Assembly (NCBI GenBank): GCA_963575745.1
Contig: CAUYUJ010017893.1
Span: 236,046-298,045 of the forward strand
Length of the DNA: 62,000 bases
From: Prorocentrum cordatum
Taxonomy: Eukaryota; Sar; Dinophyceae; Prorocentrales; Prorocentraceae
Direction of reading: 5' to 3'
In this document: positions 49,382 to 60,095 of the stretch, piece by piece
Layout: every line of letters begins with the position of its first letter
Position numbering within the stretch: position 1 is the first letter of the stretch
The notes under the pieces: generated by a model
The model's input: the letters and a program-made list of their open reading frames with translations, nothing else
Databases searched by the model: none
What the model was told of the DNA's origin: nothing
Position numbers and translations under genes: made by a program

Positions 49382-49640
49382 GCATGTCGCGGCGGCTACC
49401 CTGGCGGTGCGCTAAATGCACCGCGAACGGAAACAGCGTGTCGAAGTGGGCTGCGCGGGGCCGGGAGGTTGCGGAAACGCTCCGGCCGTGCACGCACGGG
49501 CATTTGAACGTGGATGGGGTACCGCGCCGAAGCGCGGTGGGCCAGAACGCGCCGACCGACGCGGCAGCCAGCAGTTCCCGCCCGCATCTCCGACTGGGGG
49601 TCGGCACGGTGGGGCCGAGATGCGCGGCCCCCTCGGGGGG
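49382..49640 (+). CDS. candidate exon with Cys/His cluster
   Basis: A good acceptor TTTTGCTCAG ends at 49381, directly after the AGG tract. The frame reads MSRRLPWRCAKCTANGNSVS, KWAARGREVAETLRPCTHGH and LNVDGVPRRSAVGQNAPTD. The CAKC and CTHGH pairs suggest a small zinc-binding fold. Third positions are G/C-rich. The minus strand is also open and moderately protein-like, so strand is not certain. Family E follows at 49655. Confidence 0.35.
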
Positions 49641-49654
49641 AGAAGAACGCCACA

Positions 49655-49800
49655 AGCAGAAACTCTTGGCGCTCCGCGCGGCTTTCTTGGATCTGCGCTC
49701 GACCCCCCTCCCCGGCGCGCCGGGGGCGGCGCCAGGAGGCGTCGCCAGGGGGCCCCTGCGCCAACCCGCGGAGTCCGCGCGGACCTCCGAATTTTCATGT
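49655..49800. mobile_element. family E fold-back element, copy 3
   Basis: CTCCGCGCGGCTTTCTTGGA and GAGTCCGCGCGGACCTCCGA arms, GGGGGCGGCGCCAGGAGGCG inside. Confidence 0.8.
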
Positions 49801-49899
49801 TCATGCCACTGATTGTTCCCGTAGGCTGGGGGGCGGGATGGCGGGGATGCGTGGCCCAGTGGGCCGTGCAACGGGGGGTCGTGGAGGAAGACGACGGAG

Positions 49900-50280
49900 G
49901 ACGGGGGAGAAGAAGGAGCAGAGGGAGCAAGAAGAGGAGAAGGGGGGCGGAGGAGGAGGAGGAAGAGGAGGAGGAGGAGGAGGAGGAGGAGGAAGAGAGG
50001 GAGGGAGGAGGACGAGGGAGGAGGAGGAGGAGGAGGAGGAGGAGGAGGAGGAGGAGGAGGAGGAGGAGGAGGGAGGCGGAGGAGGAGGTGGAGGAGGCGG
50101 AGGAGGGAGGAAGGAGGGAACTCGCACCAGGGGAAGGCTAAGAATGCTATGACCTGCATTCGAAACCTCGGCGGGGCGGTCCTGCCTGTCCAGGCTGAGC
50201 AACTGGCCCTGAGGAGGGAGGAAGGAGGAGGAGGAGGAGGAGGAGGAGGAGGAGGAGGAGGAGGAGGAGGAGGAGGAGGG
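49900..50280 (+). repeat. AGG arrays (49915-50110 and 50215-50280)
   Basis: Two purine arrays separated by about 100 bases of unique sequence. Confidence 0.95.
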
Positions 50281-50528
50281 TGCTGAGTGCGATGGCGATG
50301 CCAGGTCTTCTCCGCACACCTGCTCGGCGCGCGGCCGCCGAGCCCGCCCCGCCCCAGGGAGGACCGCAGCTCCCCCGGGGGATCCTGCGAGACGGACGGG
50401 CGGTCCCCGAAGGGACCCAAAAACAAAACCGCAAGAGGGCCAGGAACTTCGCAGGATACCCCCGAAGCTGAAGTCCCCCCCAGGGCCCTCAGGCCTTCAG
50501 GACTGCCGAAGGCGACCTGGGGCCCGCC

Positions 50529-51256
50529 TTAGCCAATCCCCTCCTTCGAGTCGCACTCCTGGAGCGCCTTCAGCTGGTCCAAGGCGTCGCCTGCAGCTAC
50601 AATCCCGTACGTGCCGTGCAGCGCCACCAGCGCAATCATGAGTTTCTCAAGGGCTTCCTGCTCCTCCATCTTGCCGTCTTCCTCGTGCTCGTGCCCCTCG
50701 CTGCCCACGCTTACGACCAAATTCTGCGATAACGTCGTAACGCCGACGCCGTCGTCCTCCTTCACGTCGGTGGTCTCGTCCTTCCGGATCTGGCTCACCT
50801 CCTTCTTGCCCACCTGCTCCAGGAAGTCTACGAGGCCGTCGGCGTGCAGCACTCGCATCCCCTGACCTCCGATTGGCTCATTGGTGTGCTCCTCCTTGTC
50901 GTCCTTCCCGTTCGTTGCCTTGTCGACGCCATCCCCAAACTCTCCGACCGCCCCAAGCTTCGGGAAGGCGAAATCTCCACAAACTTCTTGGCAGGCACTG
51001 CCCCCAGGACCACGTCGTTCCTGAGCCTCCACTCCGAGTAGCGCTGCCCCTGCGTAGCACTTGCCCTCGCACGCGCCTAGTTGAGCTGGAATACTGCCTC
51101 CCAGTCCGTGCCCACCTTGATGTTCTTCTCGACGGTTTGAGCGTCGACACCCTACACCAGCGCCGTGCCGTCGCAGTCGTCGCCGCTGTCCTCGTGCCAC
51201 TGGGCCGAATCATCGATCCCCTGGTCGTTGACGTCTTGGTCGTCAGAGTCCGCCAT
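50529..51256 (-). pseudogene. decayed or frameshifted gene for an acidic protein of unknown function
   Basis: From an ATG at 51256 the minus strand reads MADSDDQDVNDQGIDDSAQW, then VDAQTVEKNIKVGTDWEAVF and GQRYSEWRLRNDVVLGAVPA, interrupted by TAG at 51152 and 51077. Near 50960 the coding moves one frame and continues GVDKATNGKDDKEEHTNEPI, GMRVLHADGLVDFLEQVGKK, LEKLMIALVALHGTYGIVAA and stops after DSKEGIG. Third positions are almost all G or C throughout, which is strong evidence for coding descent. Either this is a pseudogene or small introns or sequencing errors hide the real frame. I do not recognise the family. Confidence 0.55.
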
Positions 51257-51264
51257 CGGGCAGA

Positions 51265-51888
51265 TCAGTGGACATCCACTGGGCTGCTGCTCCTGCGGCG
51301 CCTCCTGCCCTTCTTATCCTTCCTGTCCTTCTTGCTCCGCTTCACAACTGGGCTGCGCACCGGCGGCCTCGCACTGCGCCAGTCTGCTGGCGGAGCCTTC
51401 TGCTTCACCTGCTCCCTGTCCCTCACCGCCGAGCCGCTGCTGGACCGCGCCGTGAGGCGTGCTCTGCCTCGGGCCGACCTTGCCCAACGAGAACGGCTAC
51501 GCCTCGTCCGCGTCGAGATCGGCTGGGACTGCAGGGCCCAAACGACCGGCGGGGGCGAGATGGTCCCGTCCATGATCGCCAGCTGCGGCGCCCGACTTGG
51601 GCGGGGAGTCGGGCGCGCCTTCGACGGGATTGCCGCCGCGGGCGCCTGGATGGCCACTGCCGCTGCCACCGCCCTCGTCCTCGCCCTCGCTGCCGCTGCC
51701 GCTGCCGCTGCCCTGCCTGGATGGCCACTGCCGCTGCCGCTGCCCACGCCCTCGCTGCCGCTGCCACCGCTGCGCCGACCGCCGCCTCCACCACCTGGCG
51801 GCCCCTCGCGGCTGGCTCGGGGTGCGGCCTGCGGCGCCACGGGGCCCGGTCCGCCTCGGCGGAGGCCGCCCACTTGCAGCGGACCCAC
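51265..51888 (-). CDS. low-complexity open frame upstream, uncertain
   Basis: An Ala/Gly/Pro/Arg-rich frame that ends SPVVKRSKKDRKDKKGRRRR and a stop just before the ATG at 51256. The Lys/Arg/Ser tail is natural for a disordered nuclear protein and its codons are G/C-ending. It may be the N-terminal part of the gene at 50529 or a separate one. Confidence 0.35.
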   Translation of the reverse strand: MGPLQVGGLRRGGPGPVAPQAAPRASREGPPGGGGGGRRSGGSGSEGVGSGSGSGHPGRAAAAAAAARARTRAVAAAVAIQAPAAAIPSKARPTPRPSRAPQLAIMDGTISPPPVVWALQSQPISTRTRRSRSRWARSARGRARLTARSSSGSAVRDREQVKQKAPPADWRSARPPVRSPVVKRSKKDRKDKKGRRRRRSSSPVDVH

Positions 51889-51944
51889 GGCATCTGCTGG
51901 CTCGGGAGGGCTGCGCCCCTTCGAATCGAGCCCCCTCTCAACCC

Positions 51945-52125
51945 ACCTAGGAGGAGGAGGAGGAGGAGGCGGAGGAGGAGGAGGAGGAGGAGGAGGAGAT
52001 GAGGAGGAGGAGGAGGAGGAGGAGGAGGAGGAGGGAAGAGGAGGGAAGAGGAGGGAGGAGGACGAGGAGGAGGAGGAGGAGGAGGAGGAGGAGGAGGAGA
52101 AGAAAAAGAAGGAGGAAGAGGGGGA
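51945..52125 (+). repeat. AGG microsatellite
   Basis: Nearly pure GGAGGA. Confidence 0.97.
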
Positions 52126-52349
52126 TCGGCCGGACGATGCTGACAGAGGTGAGACTTTGTAACGCCGGCTCGCCGCCGAGACGGCACGAGCACCGCCGGC
52201 GGCAACACGGGGGCCCGCGGCGCCTCATATGGCCACCTTCGCCCCTCCGCCCGCAGAGGCGAGGGACCTCGGCGTGGAGGTCGTGGCCTGCGGCTCGGGT
52301 CTGTGGCGGGGGGGCATCACTTCGCTGCCCCTTCGGCCCCCGAATCGCT

Positions 52350-52640
52350 CGTCCTCGCCCCCACTCCTCCTCCTCCTCCTCGCCACCTCGTTCCTCCTCC
52401 TCCTCCTCCACGTGCCTCCTCCTCCTCCTCCTCCTCCTCCTCATCGGCCACCTCCGCGCCCTCGTCCTCCTGTCCTCGTCCTCGGCCTTCCGATGTCCTC
52501 CTCGTTCTCGTCCTCTCTCCTCGCTCGTCCCTTCTCCCGCGCCTTCATCCTCCCGCTCCCCTTCCTTGTCCTTGTCCTCCTCCACCCCATCCTCGTCCTC
52601 TCCCCCCTATTCGTCCTCATCCTCCATCCCTCTTCCGTAC
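52350..52640 (+). repeat. CCT/CGTCCT array
   Basis: Imperfect CTCCTC and CTCGTCCTC units. Confidence 0.85.
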
Positions 52641-53526
52641 AAGAAACCCCCTATGTCGCACCCCCCGACGTGCTGGTATGGCGGGCTGGGCGCTTCGCCT
52701 AAGACTTCCACATCACCCATGATTCTTGCGACAGGACGTGGCCGTGTTGCGGCAGAGCCTGGAACTTATCACCCAGTGATCCCAAATGAAACGTTGGTCG
52801 TTTTCAACATAGAACTCTTCATGTAGCGCCACCCTCGTTCGTCTTAAACATTAGCAGCAGCTTCACGGATGGAAGCAGGCCGTTTTCAGAATGTGGTTAT
52901 AGCGTTAGCATCGGCGTCGCCGATGGAGGGAGGCGTTTTCAAAATGGAGTTCTCGCTGTGGCGCCGCGCACATTCGTCTTGAAGTCTGCGACGGCTTCAA
53001 GGATGGAGGGCGGCTCGTTTTCAAATGAGGCTCTTGCCTTAGAGCCGCGCGAATTGGCCCAACATGTTTGCAGCAGCTTCACGGACGGAAAGGGGCTTTG
53101 TCAACGTCGCTTTCACGCCACGCACCTTCGTCCCGAAGGCATAAACAACTTCACGGGTGGAGGTCGAACACGTTGTACACGTGGCCATGGCCTTAGCGCC
53201 GGGCACATCGCCCGCAAAGTCTGCGACGATCTCACGGATAGACGGGCGGACCCTTCTCAGAAGGAGCTCTCGCTCCGGCGACGCGCGCCCTCGTGCTGAC
53301 GGTTTGCAGTGGATCCACGGATGGAGGGCGGTCCGTGCTCAAAATGGGGCTCTCGCCCAAGCGCGGCGGGCATTCCTCCAACGGCCCCGCAACCGTTTCA
53401 ACTATTCGACGCCCGTCGTGTTCAAAAGGGGGCTCTCGCTTCTGCGCCGAGCGCATCCCTCTTTTCAGACAGCGTCTAGCAGGATGGAGGACTGCGGTTT
53501 TTGCAAACCGGAGCTCTCGCATGGAA

Positions 53527-53690
53527 CTGAAGGGGCCCTGGGACACACAAATAAATACACACACAAATAAGTGGATTCCCTATGTTTCTGGGTTTTCGTC
53601 TTCCCCCCCACTCCCCATAGTTTCCCATATGATCCTGGGAATCGACGATCACTTTTGTCTGTGTGTGATTTTTCCCCTCCTGAGGAACTT
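53527..53690 (+). mobile_element. family B element, copy 4
   Basis: Flanks GGAACTGAAGGGG and CTCCTGAGGAACTTC share GGAACT. Confidence 0.75.
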
Positions 53691-53796
53691 CATTGCGTTT
53701 GGACACCCGAAGCTTGAACGCAGGTAGCGCTGCACGGATCCACTGCGTTTGTTTCACCATGGACCCGTCGCTCGAGATCTGAATGCGTGACCAAAA

Positions 53797-53979
53797 GAGT
53801 ACAGTCGGGGCGTTGACCTAAGAAACCCTAAATGAGGAACGAGGCCCCTTTTTTCCATAAGTTAAACTCCGATTTCCCATCAAAAACACAAGGAAAACCT
53901 GAGGCAAGCTGTGAAACACTGAAAGAACACGAAGCCCCTCGCCAACGAAAAGGGTTCCTTCTTCAGCGACCCGACTGTA
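53797..53979. mobile_element. family O element, copy 3
   Basis: TACAGTCGGGGCGTTGACCT and GCGACCCGACTGTA inverted ends. Confidence 0.85.
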
Positions 53980-54539
53980 AGGCTTGTGCAACAGTTCACG
54001 GATGGGGGGCGGACCTTCTTCGACACGGGGATTGCGCTTGACATCTCCCTGCTCTGCATCATCAGCGTTTCGAGCGCTCCTGGGATTGCTCCAACAAGGA
54101 GGTTCCTTTTCAAAGCGGTTCCCTCGCCACAGTGGCAGGCCCAACTGTGCTGGCCTTTCTAAGGGGGCGCTTATTGAAGTGAAAAGGAAACCCTGTAGAG
54201 GATTACGGTTGGACCTACTTACTCAAGAACATGAGACCTTCCGTCGGCCAAACCAAACAACATTGTTTTTGATTCGCGGGTCGAGAGCGCACCTCTTCCG
54301 GTCGAAGCTAAGCGGGCCGCACACAGCTTGAATTAACAAAGAGGGGGGTCCAAACGAAACAAAACATCAAAGGGCCCCCTGCCCAGGATGCGCAAGAGCA
54401 TCCAACAACCACGAAGAACACAAGGCGACCCTCCCCGAACCGACCTCGATCCTGTAACTCGGTCCGACTGCATGAGGAGGGGACTCGAGAGGAGGGTGTT
54501 TTGCGGCATCGCTGGTGCATCTTTGGCTTGCGCTGGCCC

Positions 54540-55590
54540 TCCTCCTCCTCCTCCTCCTCCTCCTCCTCGCTCCTCGCTCTTCGCTCCTCCTCCTCCTCCT
54601 CCTCCTCCTCCTCTTCGGCCCGGCTTTCCTCCTCCACTTCCTACTCCTCCTCCTGCTCCTCCTCCGCTCCTCCTCCTCCTCCTCCTCCTCCTCCTCCTGC
54701 TCCTCCTCCTCCTCCCAGGCCTCCTCATCCTAGTCCTTCGCCCCTTTTTCCTCCTAGTCCTCCTAGTCCTCCGCCTTCTCCTCCGCCTCCTCCTTCTACT
54801 CCTCATCCTACCTCCCTTTCCTCCTCCTCCTCCTCCTCCTCCTCCTCCTCCTCCTAGTCCTCCTTCATCCTAGTCCTCCTCTCCCTTTTCCTCTAGTTCC
54901 TACCTCCCCCTCCTCCTCCTCCTCCTCCTGCTCCTCGTCCTCTCTCCAGGCCGGCCACCCCTCATTCCTAGTCCTTCGCCCCTTTTTCCTCCTAGTCCCT
55001 CCTCCTAGGTCACCTCCTCCTCCTCCTCCGCCTCCTCCTTTCTTTACTCCTCATCTACCTCCTTTTCCTCCTCCTCCTCCTCCTAGTCCTCCTCATCCTA
55101 GTCCTCCTCTCCCTTTTCCTCCTAGTCCTCCTCCTCCTCCTCCTCCTCCTCCTGCTCCTCCTCCTCCTCCCAGGCCTCCTCATCCTAGTCCTTCGCCCCT
55201 TTTTCCTCCTAGTCCTCCTAGTCCTCCTCCTTCTCCTCCGCCTCCTCCTTCTACTCCTCATCCTACCTCCCTTTCCTCCTCCTCCTCCTCCTCCTAGTCC
55301 TCCTCATCCTAGTCCTCCTCTCCCTTTCCTCCTAGTCCTCCTCCTCCTCCTCCTCCTCCTCCTGCTCCTGCTCCTCCTCCTCCTCCCAGGCCTCCTCATC
55401 CTAGTCCTTCGCCCCTTTTTCCTCCTAGTCCTCCTAGTCCTCCTCCTTCTCCTCCGCCTCCTCCTTCAGTACTCCTCATCCTACCTCCCTTTCCTCCTCC
55501 TCCTCCTCCTAGTCCTCCTCATCCTAGTCCTCCTCTCCCTTTTCCTCCTAGTCCTCCTCCTCCTCCTCCTCCTCCTCCTCCTCGTGGCCC
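54540..55590 (+). repeat. CCT array with a 216-231 bp higher-order unit
   Basis: The landmark CCCAGGCCTCCTCATCCTAG (or a variant) recurs at 54715, 54946, 55170 and 55386, followed each time by TCCTTCGCCCCTTTTTCCTC. Confidence 0.92.
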
Positions 55591-55659
55591 TCCCGCCTGC
55601 CAACCCCCCCCGCGGCCTGGCGCCCCCGCCCCCTCCGCCCGGCGCCCCGCGGGGCCGCC

Positions 55660-55796
55660 GGGCGGCCCTGGACCCTCGCCGCTCGCCTCGCGGCCAGCCG
55701 AGGCCGCGGGAGCGCAGGCGAGGGAGCCCACGTTCACAGCAGGAGTCGCGAGCAAATCACGGCGGGAGGCTTTCGTCGACTACGCGCAAGACTGAC
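55660..55796 (+). CDS. candidate terminal exon
   Basis: The plus frame reads SPLASRPAEAAGAQAREPTF and TAGVASKSRREAFVDYAQD before TGA, with G/C-ending codons. No family recognised. Confidence 0.25.
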
Positions 55797-55934
55797 CTTG
55801 AGCACGAGTGGCCGTTGGTGCGCGGACTGAAGGGGCGCAAGATGGCGCGCAACCAGCTGCTTTCGCATCGCGCTCCACGATCGGAAGAGCCCCGATGAGC
55901 CCGCACCGAAGGTCAGTCCGGCGAAGGGTCCCTC

Positions 55935-56110
55935 TTACGAGTAGCAGATTTTCGTTATGTTCGGTCCCTGGGGGGCCTTCACCGGCCCTCGGGGCCGAGA
56001 GCAAAAACAGCTCAGGATGAAAAGCCGGTCCCAGGGCATTGGGTCGGGACTGCCGGGGGTCGCGGCACAACGAAATCATGACGTCGGGGGTCTGGGCACG
56101 TCGACCCCCG
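55935..56110 (+). mobile_element. family D element, single arm
   Basis: CACCGGCCCTCGGGGCCGAG, GATGAAAAGCCGGTCCCAGG, GAAATCATGACGTCGGGGGT. Confidence 0.75.
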
Positions 56111-58010
56111 TCCCAAGCCTCGTGGGGTCTTCGGGTGGGCCACGAAGCTGGGGCCCAAGCCTGGGATATACGATGGGGAGGGCCGTCCGTCATCGATAGG
56201 GGTGCTTCCGAATAGCCCCCCCTCTGGGGGTGTATCCCAAGTACCCCTTCCATTTCTGAACGGCTTCATCATTCGTCGGAACGCGGGGGGCTGGGGGGGA
56301 AAAATCGTTTGCGAACTCACGAGCAGCGAACATATCCATGTCTACGCACTCGCAGTGTGGATTGCGAAACAACATCGCGCGCAAGGCGAGCTCGCCAGCG
56401 GGACGTGGGCCACTGCCGACCGCCGCGCCGTCCGGCTCACGGCAGGACTCGTGCCGCGACGACGGGCGCGCGCTCGCATCTGAGACCGCGAGGGCCGCTT
56501 GACCTTTCGATGGTTGCGTCCTATCCGATGGCTCGGATCGCCATGGCGATTATGCCATGATGCCAAAAGGTCTTGTCCAGCCCCGCCTCCTCCCACCCTC
56601 CTCGTGCCCCTCCGACAACCCGCCGTCTTCACCATGCCCCCCATCCACATTGTCAACCCCCCCATATGCCAGTTCATGCCATTCCTCGTCGTCCTCCTCC
56701 GCCATATGAGTTCCCCCGTCGTCCGATGCCACTCCTCATGGGCCCATTTCTTCCCCTTTCGTTCTGTCCCTTGCATCCCCGGCCCCTTCGCCACCCCTCA
56801 TATCGAACCCCTTCCCTCCCATAGCCCACCATCCCCCCCCCGCGCCTTTGCGTTCCCAGACCACGGCCCCCTCTTGGACCAGCCAAAATATCCGCGGAAA
56901 CTCCCACCCAGTGACCAGTCCGGCGAGCGGCGCGCAGCAGATGCACAGTTGGAGACTCGAACTGTGTTTCTCGACCGCGTACGACGCCCCCCTGGGCCAG
57001 CCGAAAGATAAACTTGAAAGTTCCCGCCAAGTTACAACACCCGCGAAGGGCATTGTACAAATACACAGATGGGAACAAGGTTTGTGTACTTAGATCACAC
57101 CACGACCAGTGTAAACAGTGAACCCACGCACGGATATACACAGTTGAAGACACCAGCTGTGTACGCAGATCGCGCTTTGATTTGCGCAATTCGACGAACA
57201 AAAATAAACGTTCGCCACCTCGAGGGCACCCCGACTTGCCAACCCAGAACCGAAGTTGGCATGCCCAAATAGGGGGGAATGCGAATACACACATCCCCGG
57301 CCAGGGACGCCCCCGGAGGAACTGCAAATCGACGTCTCCCTGGCCCAGGGCGGCCACGGTGAAATGCGGCATCACAGCGGCCCCCAACGGCCCGAAAGTG
57401 TGCCGAAACGGCCCCGAAGGACCCCAAAAAAGGCCGCGCAGCAATCCGAGAACACGAAAGGTGTCACATGTCATGGACCTTTTTAACAATCAAGGCTCCA
57501 CGCGTCGCCATGCAGACCGCTGCACTGGCAAGGGGCGGACCTTGCCGCATGCACATTTTATATTTACGTGTTAGCGATGCGACTGTGCTCGGCGGCCGTG
57601 CCACCCGCGTTTGGGGTGCGCCCTGGACGTTCGCATTGGCACTCCCCCCTGTTTGGTTGCGCCGCTATGCTCGGATATCGAAAAGAAGAAGACGAGGTAG
57701 GACGACGGACGGTGGAGCAGGGAAGCAAAGAAGAACAAAGGGGCGCTCCCCCGCCCGAGCCGCTGACGTTTTCGACACAATCCAGGAGGGTAAAAGGGGA
57801 AGTGGACGGAGCAAGGGCGAGGACGACGACGGGAAGAAAACTGTCCTCGGTCCGCATATAGCCATATGCTTGCGGTTCGTGTGCGCGCGGTTTCTTCGAA
57901 GCACTTCAAGCCCGACCCATACTGAAATTACTACTTCCTCCAAACTGTGTAAACACTCTGTCCAATGTACCCCCTCCTATGCAACTGCCTCAGAACAGAG
58001 GGGCAGTGGA
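56110..58010. other. no supported gene
   Basis: Long intergenic or intronic stretch. Open frames on both strands at 56500-57000 and 57500-57900 lack consistent codon bias. A motif around ACACAGATGGGA or ATACACAGTTGAAGA recurs loosely between 56940 and 57160. Confidence 0.3.
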
Positions 58011-58219
58011 TTCCAACACGCGGGCCGCCAGCGCGGCACACCGCGCGGAGAAGAGAGGCGCTCACGCGTGACCTTGCGGGCCGCTTGCGCGCCAGTGCCC
58101 GTGCAGACGGCCCCGCTTGCTTTTGTCGCACGGGCGTCAGCCGAGTCCGAACCACAGGCGGCGCCCAAGGCTTGAGCGCCTGCGCCGGGGTCGCCGCCGC
58201 GTCGACACGACACGAAACT

Positions 58220-58375
58220 TCTCTGCGCCGTGGGAGCCGTGCTGGCGACGCGCTCGCGGACTCACTCGCCGGGCTGGGGCTCCAGACGCTGGGCCAGGTC
58301 TCCGCCCTGCCGCGGGGCAGCGTGCCTGTCAAGTGCTCCACTGCCGCACACGACTCTGTGGTGACGGTGCCGCCT
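58220..58375 (+). CDS. candidate exon, function unknown
   Basis: Frame AGDALADSLAGLGLQTLGQV, SALPRGSVPVKCSTAAHDSV with almost exclusively G/C third positions. No recognised domain and unproven splice sites. Confidence 0.25.
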
Positions 58376-58619
58376 CAAAATACCCTGGATGCGCAGTGCG
58401 GCAAGTGGTCATCGCTATTTGGGCGACGGCGTCTTTGGTGAGCCGCTAAATGCCCTCGGTGCGCTTTCGAGATGTGGCAAGGGACTGGCATAATAACCAC
58501 TCGCCAGCGATGGCCTACTTCTCGCATTGCTTAAGTTGGCGTTGGCATCGTAAACAGCTGTCCCACGTAAAAAAAGAAACACGAAGCAAACGAGTGATTG
58601 TCAACGAACAGGTGGGGAC

Positions 58620-59010
58620 AAGCTCATGGGGGAAACATCGAGCTTGAATCGGCGGCACATCGCCGATAGATCGGCGATAGGCCCCCGATCGCGAACCCGA
58701 GCGTTCCTGGGCGGGATGGGCTATCAGGCTCCGATCGGCGATCAGCGTAGGGAACCGAGCTCTATACACCGACGCTTTGTCTGGACTTGCAGTGAAACTC
58801 GCGCAGGAAAGCGGGTCCTGGTGTATACAGGATCTGGAGGTATACATCTTCCACTACCCCCCCCCCAAACAAAAACAAAAAACGGGGAAACAAAAATACA
58901 ACACCGACCCTCAAAAAGTCCTTGGACTGAAAAACAGCCCGCCACTGGTAATGTAGATGCTCCGGTTTCCGACAATGGGCGACTGAGGGTCGATGCCTCT
59001 CCCGCGGTCC
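58620..59010 (+). mobile_element. family M element, copy 2
   Basis: AACATCGAGCTTGAATCGGC and CACATCGCCGATAGATCGGC on the left, GGGCGACTGAGGGTCGATGC on the right, as at 10205-10420. Confidence 0.55.
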
Positions 59011-59404
59011 CCCAAGGCCTACCCTCCCCCCGAACGTCGCACCTGACTTCCGGGTCGTACAGTAGGGGCCCGACCACAGGAAGCCTTCCACAAGAAACCC
59101 AACCCTGAGACCCCAGGACGTCCCTTAGATTCTGGGCGCGGGAACGTCACGCCTTCCATAGCAGCACCAGCGAAACCCCGGAAACCCAGGGAACCCTTGA
59201 GGCAAGCAGGATGTTTCTTGGCATGGGCCTTCACTGTAACGTCAGATGTCAGATGCCACGTCGGCACGCCCCACGGCTGAGGTGGCCACAGATCTGCCGA
59301 AGCGTGGGGGCACTGCAGCGATGCGTCCTAAGAAGGCAACGCGTGCGTGCAAGGTCCCGCCCATTTTGAGGCTGCCCTGTGGGTTGTGGGAGCCCTTTTC
59401 TGCT

Positions 59405-59605
59405 TCGTTGCAGGTGAACTTGCTCTTACTCGGCGTTTCGACAGTGGGCGGAAGGGAGGTGGGGGAGGGCGGGGCCTGGCTCTGGACCTCTGCTTGGCGC
59501 GACTGCTTGCAACAACAGTGGGGGAGGCTCGACCTGCTCGAAGCAGGCGCCAGAAATAGCCAAGATCTACTCCACGGGGGGGTTGGGGGGCGATCGGCAA
59601 AACTG
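59405..59605 (+). repeat. family K dispersed repeat, copy 2
   Basis: See 21680; same order of motifs to CGATCGGCAAAACTG. Confidence 0.75.
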
Positions 59606-59757
59606 AAGGGGCCCCAGGACACACAAAAGAAACATACACACAAATAATAGGATTCCCCACATTTCCCCACATCTTCTGGTTTTTGTCCCCCCCCCCAACC
59701 CCCACATTTTCCCATATTTTCCTGGGTCGTTGTGTCTGTGTGTCTTCTCCCCTCCGG
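59604..59757 (+). mobile_element. family B element, copy 5
   Basis: AAGGGGCCCCAGGACACACA to TGTGTGTCTTCTCCCCTCC, directly before a candidate exon. Confidence 0.75.
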
Positions 59758-59950
59758 AAGAACGAGGAGTGCGAGAACGACGACCAGCAAACGCCGCAGA
59801 TCCAGGTGTTCGGTCGGCGGCCGAGGCGCCCGCAGGCCACGCTCACGCACGGCGGGCACCTGCTCCTGGCGGAGCGGCGGTGGCCTCCGCCACTGGGGCG
59901 GGCAGATTCGCGGGCCCGCTGGCGCACATCGCCCGTGCCCTCCCCCCCCT
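59758..59950 (+). CDS. candidate exon directly after a family B element
   Basis: After CTCCGGAAG the plus frame reads NEECENDDQQTPQIQVFGRR, QATLTHGGHLLLAERRWPPP. It is balanced, with nearly all third positions G or C. If family B behaves as an introner, the AG of GGAAG is its acceptor. Function unknown. Confidence 0.35.
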
Positions 59951-59973
59951 ATCAGCGCCCCACAAACGGGGAC

Positions 59974-60095
59974 TCCAGTAACGGGTACTTTGGCTAGTGA
60001 CCCAGCGAACCCAACCCTTCCCGATGCGGGCAACGCTGCATTGCCAGAAAGAGGCCCTAAAGTGGCAACTTTCGGCAAAATTGCAAAGTACCCGT
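59974..60095. mobile_element. small inverted-repeat element, 115-120 bp
   Basis: TAACGGGTACTTTGGC and GCAAAGTACCCGTTA are inverted ends; GTAAGTACCCGTTACGG follows immediately. Confidence 0.65.

Larger units (their letters stand above)
52810..54060 (+). repeat. 80-bp degenerate tandem array, interrupted twice
   Basis: CACGGATGGAGGGCGG-type blocks near 52866, 52920, 53000, 53080, 53155, 53235, 53314 and 53482, and again at 53998. Each has TTTTCAAAATGGGGCTCTCG or a relative. A family B and a family O element sit inside. Confidence 0.78.

Noticed and set aside
49062-50426. A 454-codon minus-strand frame
   Set aside because: Mostly poly-Ser/Pro/Leu from AGG arrays; only the part near 49390-49640 could be coding, and there the plus strand is preferred.
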